Shown here: piece after piece, positions 33,733 to 42,771 of the stretch
How positions within the stretch are numbered: position 1 is the first letter of the stretch
How the letters are laid out: each line of letters opens with the position of its first letter
Assembly: GCA_025937895.1 (NCBI GenBank)
Contig: JAICQL010000007.1
Span: 23,687-87,686, forward strand
DNA from: Polyangiaceae bacterium
GTDB lineage: Bacteria > Myxococcota_A > Polyangia > Polyangiales > Polyangiaceae
Direction of reading: 5' to 3'
DNA: 64,000 bases
Program-made: the position numbers and the translations under genes
The notes under the pieces: generated by a model
Databases searched by the model: none
Told to the model about the DNA's origin: nothing
Seen by the model: the letters and a program-made list of their open reading frames with translations, nothing else

Positions 33733-34686
33733 CTACGCTCGCCCGATCGCCGCCACCCAGCGGATGGCCCACAGGCTCAGGCCCAGCATGCACAGCGCCA
33801 GCGCGCACACGCCCGCGTCAAACAGGGTCCAGCTGCGCGGGCGCGCCACGACGGGCTCGGGCGCTGGTGCGGCGGGCGGCTCGTCGCCGGCGCTGGGGAT
33901 CGGCTTCGTGTAGCGCGCCGCAGCCACCTTGCCGGCAGGTGGATCGACCGCCACTTCCTCTGGCAGCCGCTCGGTGGGCCCCTTCTCCACCCGCTCCAGC
34001 ACCTGCGCGGTGGGATCGCTGAGCACCAAGCTCGCTTCACCCAGCAGCAAGCGTGCGCCGCGCGGCCACAGGCAGCGCTCTTCCAGCTTCAGGGGGCGAT
34101 CGTCGAGGAAGGCCTCGGTCTGGCCGTCGATCAAGCTGACCCACAGCTGGTCCCCCTGCCTGCGCAGCTCCAGGCAGCGCGCCGGCTGGTCCTCATCGAG
34201 CTGCAGATCAGCCGCGGCATGGCTGCCGATCAGGTAAGCATGGCGCGGCCGCACCAGCGGCAGACGGCTGTCCGAGCCCTCCAGCTCCACCGCCATGCCC
34301 CAGGGCTGTTGCTCCTGCTCCAGCGCGTGCTCCACCAGCTGACGTGCCAGCTCGCGCGATGCTCCCGGCTCCGAAGCAGCGGCGCCGCCCAGCCGCACCT
34401 CCACCCAGACACGACCGAAGCGCAGCAGATCGCCGTTGGCGAGCACGTGCGGGGCCTGCCGGGTCAAGCGCGTGGCGCCGGCGAAGGTGCCATTCTCGCT
34501 GCCCTCGTCCACGATCACGTAGTCGCTGCCGCGCTGGCGCAGGGAGGCGTGACGGCTGCTGACACTGGGATCGGGCAGCTGCAGCTCACAGCCCGGAGCG
34601 CGGCCGATGACGACGCGTGGTGCGTCGAACGAGAGCTCGGGCAGGGGGCTGATGTCGCCCGAGCGCAGTTTCAGAGTGACGGCCAC
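33733..34686 (-). CDS. FHA-domain protein with C-terminal membrane anchor
   Basis: A 317-residue protein. Residues 20-100 are a canonical FHA domain that binds phosphothreonine, with VIGRAPGCE, SVSSRHASL and SENGTFAG. Residues 125-235 look like a second, degenerate FHA-like beta sandwich (YLIGSHAAADLQL) without the conserved Ser-x-x-His. A Pro/Ala linker precedes one transmembrane helix near the C-terminus (about 290-310). Start at ATG 34686. It is followed by the pseudokinase after 13 nt and is divergent from the PilZ-type gene. It likely recruits phosphorylated partners to the membrane. Confidence 0.88.
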   Translation of the reverse strand: MAVTLKLRSGDISPLPELSFDAPRVVIGRAPGCELQLPDPSVSSRHASLRQRGSDYVIVDEGSENGTFAGATRLTRQAPHVLANGDLLRFGRVWVEVRLGGAAASEPGASRELARQLVEHALEQEQQPWGMAVELEGSDSRLPLVRPRHAYLIGSHAAADLQLDEDQPARCLELRRQGDQLWVSLIDGQTEAFLDDRPLKLEERCLWPRGARLLLGEASLVLSDPTAQVLERVEKGPTERLPEEVAVDPPAGKVAAARYTKPIPSAGDEPPAAPAPEPVVARPRSWTLFDAGVCALALCMLGLSLWAIRWVAAIGRA

Positions 34687-34861
34687 GCGAGCGCGATGAT
34701 GCTCGCCGGCCTCGCGACTGTCTACTTTGCGACGGCACCCCGGCGGCGCCGAGCGCGCCTGCAGCGCTGAATGCTTGCCCAGCGCCGCGCGGTCCGCCTG
34801 AAACTTGGCCCTGGAGCGCTGCCCGACTTACCGGAGAGGCAGACGAGGAGAGACGGGACAC

Positions 34862-36970
34862 ATGCAACACACTCACGATCGACGGGTCTCCGGGGTCCGG
34901 CGCGTCCCCGTGGAGCGCCTGGTGGATGTTTGCGGCGCCGCCGATCCCGCCTCGGCATTCCAGGGGCGCTCGGTGGATGTGAGCTGCCGGGGCATGCAGG
35001 TGCGCGCCAGCCACTTGCCGCAGCTGCACGCGCCCATCGTGGTGCGCTTTCACGAGCACGGCGCGGAGGTGATCGCCGAGGGCGAGGTGGCCTGGCGCCG
35101 CAGCGCCAGCACCGGCGGAGACTTCGGCGTGCGCTTCACCGCGCTGGATAGCCGCAGCGTGCAGACCTTGAAGGCGCTGTGCGGGGTGGCCGGGCTCGAG
35201 GAGCTCGAGGGTCACACGCAGCCGGGCGGCGCAGTGGCGCCCATCAGCACCCGCGCTCCCGGTCAGCTCGCTCCCGGTCAGCTCGCTCCCGGCCAGTTAC
35301 GTGAGCTCGATCACGACACCGATCCAGCTCCGCCTGCCGCGCTGGGCGTGCGGCTGCACGTGGCGGGCCTGGCCGCGCCGCTGCAGGCGCGGGTCAAGGC
35401 GCAGGTCTCGAACCGGCTGGAGCTCGGCTCGCAGCTGGATTTCCTGCGGGTGGGTCGCGCGCTGGACGTCGAGGATCTCGCGTATGGCGGGCGCCGCACG
35501 GCGTACGTCGAGGCGCTCGACCTGAACGTGGATCCGAAGTCGCGCGTGCCCGAGCTGGTGGTGTCGGTGCGCTACGCCGAGACCACTGACCAGCGCGGCG
35601 CCGCTCGCAGCAGCACGCCCGAACCGCAGCGCGCGCGCTCGCTGGCGCGCGGGCGCGGCTCCTGGGACCGCGGCTCTTGGGATAAAGAAGCGCCGCTCAC
35701 AACTCCGCCGCCCACGACGCCCCGGCCCGCATCGCAGCGGGTACGCACGCCTGCTCCGGCAGGGCTGGCGCCGGCAGAGCTGGAGCCAGCTGCGCGCGGC
35801 GTGGCGGAGCTCGGCAGTGATGACGCCGCTGGCGCTGAGGAGCGCGACACCACGCCCCCGCCGCTGCCGATGGGCGTGGAGCGTGCGGAGCGCGCCCCGG
35901 CGAGCAAGGTGGCCGCGAGCGCTGGCGGCTCGAGCGGCTCCAGCAAGGCCGCCAGCCAGCCCTCGGATAGGAAGGAGCTCGCCACGGCGGGGGCGAAGCC
36001 CGAGCTCGAAGAGCTGGAACGGGAGGAGCCGGAGCTCGACAGCACCGAGGTCATCCTGGCCCGCCTCGACAGTCTGCTGCGCGGCATGCCCGGTGCGGCG
36101 CGCGCAGCCGGCGAGCGAGTGGCGCAGTGGGGTGGTGCGGCCTCGCGCGGTGCCAGCTGGTGTTTGGCTCAGGCCCGGCGTGCCGTGAGCACCTCGCGGC
36201 GACCCGCGGCGCCGCGGCGCCGTACCGCGGCAGCGCCGCGCTCTTCCTCGATGCGCTCCGGCCCGTTGCGGCAGAGCTCGCAGCCGTCTTCGCCGCGGCC
36301 GCGCGCGGAGGACGCAGCCGAGGCGGTGCGCCGGCGCGGCACGCGCACCGTGCTGTATAGCTGCCTGATCGCGCTCGTGGCGATCGGCATCGGCTGGTTG
36401 GCGCGCCCCTCTCGGCAGCCAGCCCCGCCCGCCGCGGCGCACGTGGCCCCCGCCGCTGGCTCCGCGCTGGCGGCGTCCGCTGCGCCAGCCGCGACCCCCG
36501 CCGCCACGAGCGCCCTGAGCAGCGACGGCGAGAGCCTGCCGCCGCCCAGCTTGCTCACCCCGCGCGGGCCCAGCGCGTCGGTGGCGGAGGAAGACAACGA
36601 CAAGAGCTCTGCGCCCGAGAGCAGCACCGGAAAGCCGAGCCAGGCTCGCGGCCAGAGCGTGGCCGCCGGCAGCGACGAGTTCGGGCAGGGGCGGCTGCAC
36701 CTGCCGGTGATCTATCGCCTGCGCCTGGACGAACCGGGCGGTACGTTGCGCGGCGAGCGCACCGCCACCGGCTTCGAGATCACCATCGTGGGCCGGCGCG
36801 TGCTCGACTCGGGCAACAGCATCGCGAGGCGCGACTCGCGCATCGCCAAGGTGTCCACCCAGCACGGCCCGCAGGGCACGCGCGTGTCCTTCCGCTTCCG
36901 CGACGAGATCCCGGCGTACAAGGTGCGGCTGCGCCGGGACGCCGTGGAGTTCTTGATCAGCTCGTCTTGA
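34862..36970 (+). CDS. PilZ-type N-terminus fused to membrane helix and AMIN-like C-terminus
   Basis: A 702-residue protein. Residues 5-110 resemble a PilZ domain: the DxSxxG half-site is present (DVSCRG), while the Arg motif is spaced RxxxxR, one residue too long, so c-di-GMP binding is uncertain. Residues 140-250 hold a second beta-rich module. A long Pro/Ser/Glu/Arg-rich linker runs to about 490, containing three APGQL repeats. One transmembrane helix follows (about 495-515). The C-terminal 90 residues resemble an AMIN-like beta domain (LPVIYRLRLDEPGG, VSFRFRDEIPAYKV), often peptidoglycan- or pilus-related. ATG 34862 was chosen over upstream non-ATG starts. Confidence 0.72.
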   Translation: MQHTHDRRVSGVRRVPVERLVDVCGAADPASAFQGRSVDVSCRGMQVRASHLPQLHAPIVVRFHEHGAEVIAEGEVAWRRSASTGGDFGVRFTALDSRSVQTLKALCGVAGLEELEGHTQPGGAVAPISTRAPGQLAPGQLAPGQLRELDHDTDPAPPAALGVRLHVAGLAAPLQARVKAQVSNRLELGSQLDFLRVGRALDVEDLAYGGRRTAYVEALDLNVDPKSRVPELVVSVRYAETTDQRGAARSSTPEPQRARSLARGRGSWDRGSWDKEAPLTTPPPTTPRPASQRVRTPAPAGLAPAELEPAARGVAELGSDDAAGAEERDTTPPPLPMGVERAERAPASKVAASAGGSSGSSKAASQPSDRKELATAGAKPELEELEREEPELDSTEVILARLDSLLRGMPGAARAAGERVAQWGGAASRGASWCLAQARRAVSTSRRPAAPRRRTAAAPRSSSMRSGPLRQSSQPSSPRPRAEDAAEAVRRRGTRTVLYSCLIALVAIGIGWLARPSRQPAPPAAAHVAPAAGSALAASAAPAATPAATSALSSDGESLPPPSLLTPRGPSASVAEEDNDKSSAPESSTGKPSQARGQSVAAGSDEFGQGRLHLPVIYRLRLDEPGGTLRGERTATGFEITIVGRRVLDSGNSIARRDSRIAKVSTQHGPQGTRVSFRFRDEIPAYKVRLRRDAVEFLISSS
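35255..35296. repeat. 15-bp in-frame tandem repeat, 2.8 copies
   Basis: GCTCCCGGTCAGCTC repeated twice plus a partial third copy with one change. It encodes APGQL-APGQL-APGQL in the linker of the PilZ-type protein, so length changes would keep frame. Confidence 0.9.
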
Positions 36971-36976
36971 GGGCGG

Positions 36977-38032
36977 CTAGCGTGGTCCGGCGCCCTTGCG
37001 CGTGACCCGCGCCAGCCGGGTGTGCGGGCTCATCTCCAGCTGCCCGCTCTGGTTCTCACCGCGGACCAGCCGGTGGCTGCCCGCGAGCGCGATCATCGCC
37101 GCGTTGTCCGTGCAGTGAGCGGGCGGTGGCACCACCACCCGCACTCCCCAGCGCTCCGCGTAGCTCGCCGCGCGCTCGCGCAGCCCGCGATTGGCGGCGA
37201 CGCCTCCAGCCAGCACCAGGGTGCGCAGCCCCTCGCGGCGCACCGCGCGGAACGTGCGGGTCAGCAGCGACTCCACCACGTTGTGCTGGAACGACGCGCA
37301 CAGATCGCGCAGCCGCTGGTCATCGCCGAGCGGGCCATTGGCCTCGATCCAGCGCGCGACGTTGGTCTTCAAGCCCGAGAAGCTGAACTCCAGCGAGCCC
37401 TGCCGGCGCATGGGCAGAGCCAGCGGTACCCGGCCGGGCTCGCCCTCGCGCGCCAGTCGATCGACGATCGGCCCGCCCGGGTAGCCGAGACCCATCAGCT
37501 TGGCCACCTTGTCGAAGGCCTCGCCCGCGGCGTCATCGCGCGTGGCGCCGAGCTCGCTGATCTGCTCCAGGTCGAGCCCGTCCACCCGATACAGCGCGGT
37601 ATGGCCGCCGGACACGAGCAGCGCCAGGAAGGGAAAGCTGAGCTCCACCGGCGGCTGCTCCGGCTTGCGCAGGAACACGGCCAGCAGGTGCCCGACCAGG
37701 TGATCCACGCCCACCACCGGCAAGCCCGTGGCCCAGGAGAGCCCCTGCGCCATCTGCATGCCCACGAGCAGCGCGCCGGACAGGCCCGGGCTGCAGGTGA
37801 CGGCGATGCCGCTGACGTCGCTCAGGCGCTTGCCCGCGCGCTCCAGCGCGGCGCGGTACACCGGCACGATGTTCTGCAGATGATCGCGCGAGGCGAGCTC
37901 CGGCACCACGCCGCCGTAGCGCGCGTGGCTCTGCACCTGGCTGTGCACCACGTCGCTCAGCACGGCGCCCTGCGCGTCGACCAGCGCCGCCGCCGTCTCG
38001 TCGCAGGAGGTCTCGATACCCAGCGTGAGCAC
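36977..38032 (-). CDS. tsaD: tRNA threonylcarbamoyladenosine synthase subunit TsaD
   Basis: A 351-residue enzyme that transfers threonylcarbamoyl to A37 of ANN-decoding tRNAs together with TsaB and TsaE (not in this window). Characteristic signatures are LGIETSCDETAAALV at the N-terminus, the metal site VDHLVGHLLA (HxxxH), ALLVSGGHTALY, GEAFDKVAKLMGLGYPGG and the C-terminal HCTDNAAMIA with the metal Asp. GTG 38032 was chosen because it begins just before LGIETSCDE and 4 nt after the upstream stop; the longer frame to 38140 adds non-homologous residues. It ends the TPR-HEAT/lipoprotein/TsaD minus-strand operon. Confidence 0.97.
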   Translation of the reverse strand: MLTLGIETSCDETAAALVDAQGAVLSDVVHSQVQSHARYGGVVPELASRDHLQNIVPVYRAALERAGKRLSDVSGIAVTCSPGLSGALLVGMQMAQGLSWATGLPVVGVDHLVGHLLAVFLRKPEQPPVELSFPFLALLVSGGHTALYRVDGLDLEQISELGATRDDAAGEAFDKVAKLMGLGYPGGPIVDRLAREGEPGRVPLALPMRRQGSLEFSFSGLKTNVARWIEANGPLGDDQRLRDLCASFQHNVVESLLTRTFRAVRREGLRTLVLAGGVAANRGLRERAASYAERWGVRVVVPPPAHCTDNAAMIALAGSHRLVRGENQSGQLEMSPHTRLARVTRKGAGPR

Positions 38033-38036
38033 GGAG

Positions 38037-38561
38037 TCAGAACTCACAGTCCGTGCGCCGTAGCTGAAACACGCCGAAGTCGCCAGGTGTATCTGGGCCG
38101 AGGGGTGTTCCAGAGCGCAACAGCCGGACCTCCGCGTCACCGGTGTGCATCAAGGAGACGACGGCCAGGGCGCTGCCCTGGCAGCTCGACTCCACCCAGG
38201 CCAGGAAGTTGTGATCGCGGGTGGAGCCAAATTCCAGCAAGGAGAGCGGGTCGGCAAACAGCTCGGGGGTGATCCGCAGCGGGGCCGCCTCGAACAGCGC
38301 CTGCGGCGCGCACGGGCCCGTCTCGCGGTCGTTGCTGCTCAGGGTGCCGGGGGCGCGCTGCAGCGCATCGATGTCGAGCGTGAGCCGTAGCTCCAGCCCC
38401 TGCTCGAAGCCGCGCCGGGTGAAGGCGCCGTCGATGATGCTGCCGCAGTACGCGCCGGACTCACCGGTGTCGAAGCGATCGAGATCGCGGCAAGCCGGGG
38501 CCAGCAGTAGCACGCAGCCAGCCAGGAGCGTGCGCCGAGCGCGGGCGAGTGCTGGGCTCAC
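38037..38561 (-). CDS. Small lipoprotein
   Basis: A 174-residue exported protein of unknown function. The N-terminus is basic then hydrophobic with lipobox LLAPAC at about residue 24. The mature part contains several Cys (YCGSII, GPCAPQ, SSCQGS, TDCEF) that could form disulfides, and is beta-rich. GTG 38561 overlaps the stop of the upstream TPR-HEAT gene (GTGA), so it is co-translated. It is separated from tsaD by only 4 nt. Confidence 0.8.
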   Translation of the reverse strand: MSPALARARRTLLAGCVLLLAPACRDLDRFDTGESGAYCGSIIDGAFTRRGFEQGLELRLTLDIDALQRAPGTLSSNDRETGPCAPQALFEAAPLRITPELFADPLSLLEFGSTRDHNFLAWVESSCQGSALAVVSLMHTGDAEVRLLRSGTPLGPDTPGDFGVFQLRRTDCEF

Positions 38562-41500
38562 GGCTTTCGTTCCAGCAGCTGGCGCGCGGTCTCGCGCACC
38601 CGCTCCTCGGCGTCGCTCCGGCGCAGGCGCTCCAGCACCTCGCGGCTCGCCCCTGGGTCGATCGCAAACAGCGCGCGAGCCGCGGCGTCGCGCACCAGCG
38701 CGTACGGATCCGCCTGGGCAGCCCGGGTGAGCGCAGCGACGACACCCTGAGCGCTCGCCGCCTTGCCCATCTGCTCCAGCGCCTGTGCCGCCTGTCGGCG
38801 CAGGGACCAGTGTTTTCCCGGAGCGAGCAGCTGCACCACCGCCTGGGCTCCGTTCTCATCGGGGCGGGCGCTGAGCGCCGCGAGCGCGGTGCGCTGCACG
38901 GCCACGTCCGAGTCTTGCAAGCCGCCGAGCAGCGCCTGCCGCGCGGGCGGCTCCAGGCGCGAGCCGAGGAAGCGCAGCGCGCTCTGCCGTAGCTCCGGGT
39001 TGGGATTGCCGAGCAGCTGCTGAAAGGCCTCCACCACGCCGCCCGCGATGCGCTCCGCCGCCTGCCGCGCGCGCTCGGCACGGGCCTGCTCTGCCTGAGC
39101 GAGGCGCCGGGTCAGCGGCGCAAACGCCGGCTTGCCCGCATCGTCGAGCAGCAGGCTGGTCAGGCTGCGCGCCTCGCGCGGTGAGCCCCTGGCAGCGCGC
39201 GCCACGACCTCGGTCAGCTCCGTGCTCAGCAACTCCAGCGCGTCCGCCTCGCGATCGGGGGTGCACGTGCTCGGCTGCAGGTCGCGCAAGAGTGCGCGCG
39301 CGTCCACCCGTCCCTCGGGAACCGGCCAGGCCCGGGCCGGCGAGCGAGACCCGCTCACCAGCAGGCACGCCGCGCGCGTGCCGGAGGCCACGAGCTCTGG
39401 ATCCGGGCTGATCAGCGCCTCCGCCACCGGGCCCCGGGCGCTGGCTGCGTCGAGCCGCGCCAGGCTGGAGATGGCGGCGGCTCGCACCACCGGATCGCTC
39501 GCCTCTGCGAGACCCTGCATGGTGCTGAGCGCGCGCGCCTCGCCCAGCTCCGCCAGGGCGAAGGCGGCCGCGGCGCGCGTGAGCTGCGCGTGCTCGCTGG
39601 AGGTGAGGATGCTCTCGAACAGCCGAGCGTCGCGGCGCTCACCCAGCCGCGCCAGGCCCAGCACCGCCAGGGTCTGCAAGGTCGGCGCGCGCTCGTCCAG
39701 GAGCCGCACCAGCGCGGGCCGCGCCTTCGGCGAGGCCAGGTTGGCCAGCGACCACACCGCTGCCACGCTGACCGGGTCACCGTCGCTCGCTCCGTCGCGC
39801 TGCAGGTACTCGTCGAAGCGCCCGAGCAGCGCCGGGTCACCGAGCGCGCCGGCGGCCACCATGGCGCGCGTGCGCAGCTCCGCCGCTGCCTCGCCCGCGG
39901 CAAAGTTCAGCAGGCTGGGGCCCGCGCTCTTGTTCTGGATGTGCGACAGCAGATCGATGGCGATGCGCTGCTGTGTATCGCGGCTGTCGCCGAGCGCGTC
40001 GAGCAGCGGCTTCACCGCGCGCTGGCCCAGCCGCGAGAGTGACGTGCGCGCTTGCGCCGCCACCTGCGCATCCTGGCTCTTGGCCTGGTTCGCCAGCGGG
40101 AAGGCCAGGGCTCCGTAGATCTCCACCAAGAGCCGCCGGTACACCGGGCGATTGGGGTGCCCGAGCGCGATCGGCAAGAGCTCCTTCTCCAGCGACTCCA
40201 GGCTGCCACGGCCCAGGTGGATCTGCATGCTCAGGTGCGCCGCGCGCGCGATCAGCTGCTCGTCGGGCGAGGCGCGCAGCACGTGGCGCAGCAGCTGATC
40301 GGCCTCGTCCACCTGCTGGCGGTTGATCAGGAGCTCTGCCAGCTGGAAGTGCACCGAAAACAGGCGGTCATTCTTGCTGAGCGCCTGCCGGAACTCGCTG
40401 ATGGCGTTGTCGATGTCCTGCCGCTCGCGGTACATCTCGCCCAGGCGCTGGTGACCCTCTGCGTCGTCCGGGCTCAGCTCCACGGCGCGCGCCGCATACT
40501 CGATGGCGCGATCGTCCTGGTAAGACTCCGCCGAGTAGCTGGCCATGCGGGTCAGGTACTCCTTGGCGCGGGGAGGATCGAGCTCCGCCAGCTTGGCGAG
40601 CACGCCGATCGCCGCCTCCACGTTGCCCTGCTGCACCAGCGCGCGCTCCAGCCGCAGGTGGCTCTCGAGGTCGCCCGGCGCGCGCTCCAGCACCCGCCGC
40701 AAGGTCTTCTCCGCGGCGTCGAAGCGGCGCAGGCGCAGCTCTGTCTCGGCCAGCAGCCGCCCCGCCTCCAGATCGGGCGGGCTGGCGCCGAGCCGGCGCT
40801 CCAGCGCGGGCACGCGCTCGGCGAGGGTGCCCGTCAGGCTCCACAGGGTCACGATGTGCTGCCGGGCGTCGCGCGCCAGCAGCGCATCGCTCTGGCCGAC
40901 GGCGCGCTGCAACAGCTGCTCCCAGAGCTGCTCCGCCTCGCGGTAGTAGCGCGCTCGCGTGCTCGGATTGCTGGCGCCAGCGCCCGCGCGCTCCAGGGCC
41001 AGGCCGTACGACTTGGTGAAGGCAGTGCGCTCCGGCAGCAGCTTCATCGCCTGGGCCAGCGCCTCCAGCGCCCGCTCCGGCAGATCGTGATCGAGGTAGA
41101 CCTCGCCCAGGGCGTGCAGCGAGGCCGCGTCGTTGGGGTCGCGCGCCAGGCGCTGCCAGATCTTCAGCGCGCGCTCGGTCTCGCCGCGGGCAAAGTAGCG
41201 ATCTCCCAGCTCGACCAGGTGACGCGGATCGTTGCCCTTCGCCAGGCGCTCCAGCAGGGTCATGCCGCGGTCGCTCTCGCCCATCCGCTCGTACACGTCG
41301 ACCAGGCGCGCCAGGGTATCCTCCTGCTGGCTGGAGCGCGCCTCCAGCTGCGTGAGCACGCGCAGCGCGTCTGCGGGCTGCCCCCTCTGCAGGTAGGCGT
41401 CTGCCAGACGGAAGGAGAAGTCCGCGTTCTGCGGCGCCGAGCGGATCAGCTTCTGATAGTGGCCGATCACCTCGTTCAGCTCGCCGGAGAGCTCCAGCAG

Positions 41501-42628
41501 CTGGATCAGCTTCTGGCGCACCTCCACGGCGTCGGCATTGCGCGCCAGTGCCGTCTCGTAGCTGCGGCGCGCGCGATCGACCTGCCCCGTCTCCTCCTGC
41601 AGGCGCCCAAGCAACACCAGGCGATCGAAGTCCAGCCCGCGCTCCTTCTCCAGCCGTGCCACGAGCTCCGGCAGTCGATCCGCGGCGCGGTGCGCCTCCA
41701 CCAGCACCTCCAGCACCTCCAGGCGCAGGCCGGATTGCGGGCTCGTGCTGCGCTCCGCCTCCGCCAGCACGCTCAGGGCCTCGGCATGTTTGCCCAGCTT
41801 GCTCAGCACCTTCCCCAGATCGCGCAGCGCGGGAGCGAGCGTGCGGCTGTCTCCACGCGCCAGCTCCACCAGCTTGCGGTACTCCGCCTCGGCGGCCTCG
41901 TACAGCTGGCGCTCCATCAGCAAGCGCCCCAGCTCTGCGCGCACGAAGAAGCTGCCCTGCGCTTCGCGCACGAGCTCGCTGTGATACTTGCGCGCGCCCT
42001 CCAGGTCCTGCAGATCGAGCGACCAGTTGATCAGCGAGCGCAGCGTCTCCTCTCGCTGCGGCCCCTGCTTCTCCAGCTTCAAGGTGGGGGCCAGCCGCTC
42101 GCGTGCGCCGCGCACGTCACCGCGCTTGGCCAGGAGCTTGGCCAGGCGCTGCGCCGGTGCGCGCGCGCCCGGCTCGGCCGCCAGCAGCTGTGCGTACAGC
42201 GCCTCTGCGCGTGCGCTGTCACCCGCATGTACATACACGCCCGCCAGGGTCAGCCGCGCTCGCTGGCCGTCGCTGCCGGGCCGCGCCGCGAGCGCCTCCA
42301 GGTGCTGCACCAGCGCGTCGAGGTTGCCGTCGCGCTGCCGATACAGCTGGACCAGGCGCTCCAGCGGAAACTCTGCGCCCGGGTCCTGCGCGAGGATGCC
42401 CTGGTAGCGCTGAATCAGGCTCTCCGTGCTGGCGTTCGCGCTGGCCTCGGCGGGGGGCGTGCGCGGCGCTGCCGGGCTGGCGGACTTGGGGCGGGTGGGC
42501 GAGGCCTTCCGCTTGCGCCCTTCCGGATTGAAATCGGCGGCGGCGACCTCGCTCGCACCCAGCACGCTCAGCGCGAGCAGGCACAGAACACGCGTGGCGC
42601 TCGTGCGCCAACCGAACCGACGAGCCAC
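38558..42628 (-). CDS. Large exported TPR-HEAT repeat protein
   Basis: A 1356-residue periplasmic or surface scaffold. A signal peptide ends near EVAAA (about residue 31). Residues 65-860 are a chain of tetratricopeptide-like units (for example LYRQRDGNLDALVQHLEALA, AIEYAARAVELSPDDAEGHQ). Residues 880-1356 switch to HEAT-like units (VSVAAVWSLANLASPKARPA, ALRFLGSRLEPPARQALLGG). Such double solenoids bind other proteins; no enzyme motif is visible. The start is GTG 42628. It is the first gene of an operon with a lipoprotein and tsaD, and divergent from aguB. Confidence 0.9.
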   Translation of the reverse strand: MARRFGWRTSATRVLCLLALSVLGASEVAAADFNPEGRKRKASPTRPKSASPAAPRTPPAEASANASTESLIQRYQGILAQDPGAEFPLERLVQLYRQRDGNLDALVQHLEALAARPGSDGQRARLTLAGVYVHAGDSARAEALYAQLLAAEPGARAPAQRLAKLLAKRGDVRGARERLAPTLKLEKQGPQREETLRSLINWSLDLQDLEGARKYHSELVREAQGSFFVRAELGRLLMERQLYEAAEAEYRKLVELARGDSRTLAPALRDLGKVLSKLGKHAEALSVLAEAERSTSPQSGLRLEVLEVLVEAHRAADRLPELVARLEKERGLDFDRLVLLGRLQEETGQVDRARRSYETALARNADAVEVRQKLIQLLELSGELNEVIGHYQKLIRSAPQNADFSFRLADAYLQRGQPADALRVLTQLEARSSQQEDTLARLVDVYERMGESDRGMTLLERLAKGNDPRHLVELGDRYFARGETERALKIWQRLARDPNDAASLHALGEVYLDHDLPERALEALAQAMKLLPERTAFTKSYGLALERAGAGASNPSTRARYYREAEQLWEQLLQRAVGQSDALLARDARQHIVTLWSLTGTLAERVPALERRLGASPPDLEAGRLLAETELRLRRFDAAEKTLRRVLERAPGDLESHLRLERALVQQGNVEAAIGVLAKLAELDPPRAKEYLTRMASYSAESYQDDRAIEYAARAVELSPDDAEGHQRLGEMYRERQDIDNAISEFRQALSKNDRLFSVHFQLAELLINRQQVDEADQLLRHVLRASPDEQLIARAAHLSMQIHLGRGSLESLEKELLPIALGHPNRPVYRRLLVEIYGALAFPLANQAKSQDAQVAAQARTSLSRLGQRAVKPLLDALGDSRDTQQRIAIDLLSHIQNKSAGPSLLNFAAGEAAAELRTRAMVAAGALGDPALLGRFDEYLQRDGASDGDPVSVAAVWSLANLASPKARPALVRLLDERAPTLQTLAVLGLARLGERRDARLFESILTSSEHAQLTRAAAAFALAELGEARALSTMQGLAEASDPVVRAAAISSLARLDAASARGPVAEALISPDPELVASGTRAACLLVSGSRSPARAWPVPEGRVDARALLRDLQPSTCTPDREADALELLSTELTEVVARAARGSPREARSLTSLLLDDAGKPAFAPLTRRLAQAEQARAERARQAAERIAGGVVEAFQQLLGNPNPELRQSALRFLGSRLEPPARQALLGGLQDSDVAVQRTALAALSARPDENGAQAVVQLLAPGKHWSLRRQAAQALEQMGKAASAQGVVAALTRAAQADPYALVRDAAARALFAIDPGASREVLERLRRSDAEERVRETARQLLERKP

Positions 42629-42771
42629 TCGCCTAGACTACTACGCCGCTCTCGCTGGCGCCGCCAAGCGTGGGTGAGCGCAGGCGGCTCGCGGCCACTC
42701 CGCTGGCCAGGCGACCAGGGTAAAATTCCGATCGCTTCGCTACACCCGGCATATTAGAGCCCTCGGTGGCT

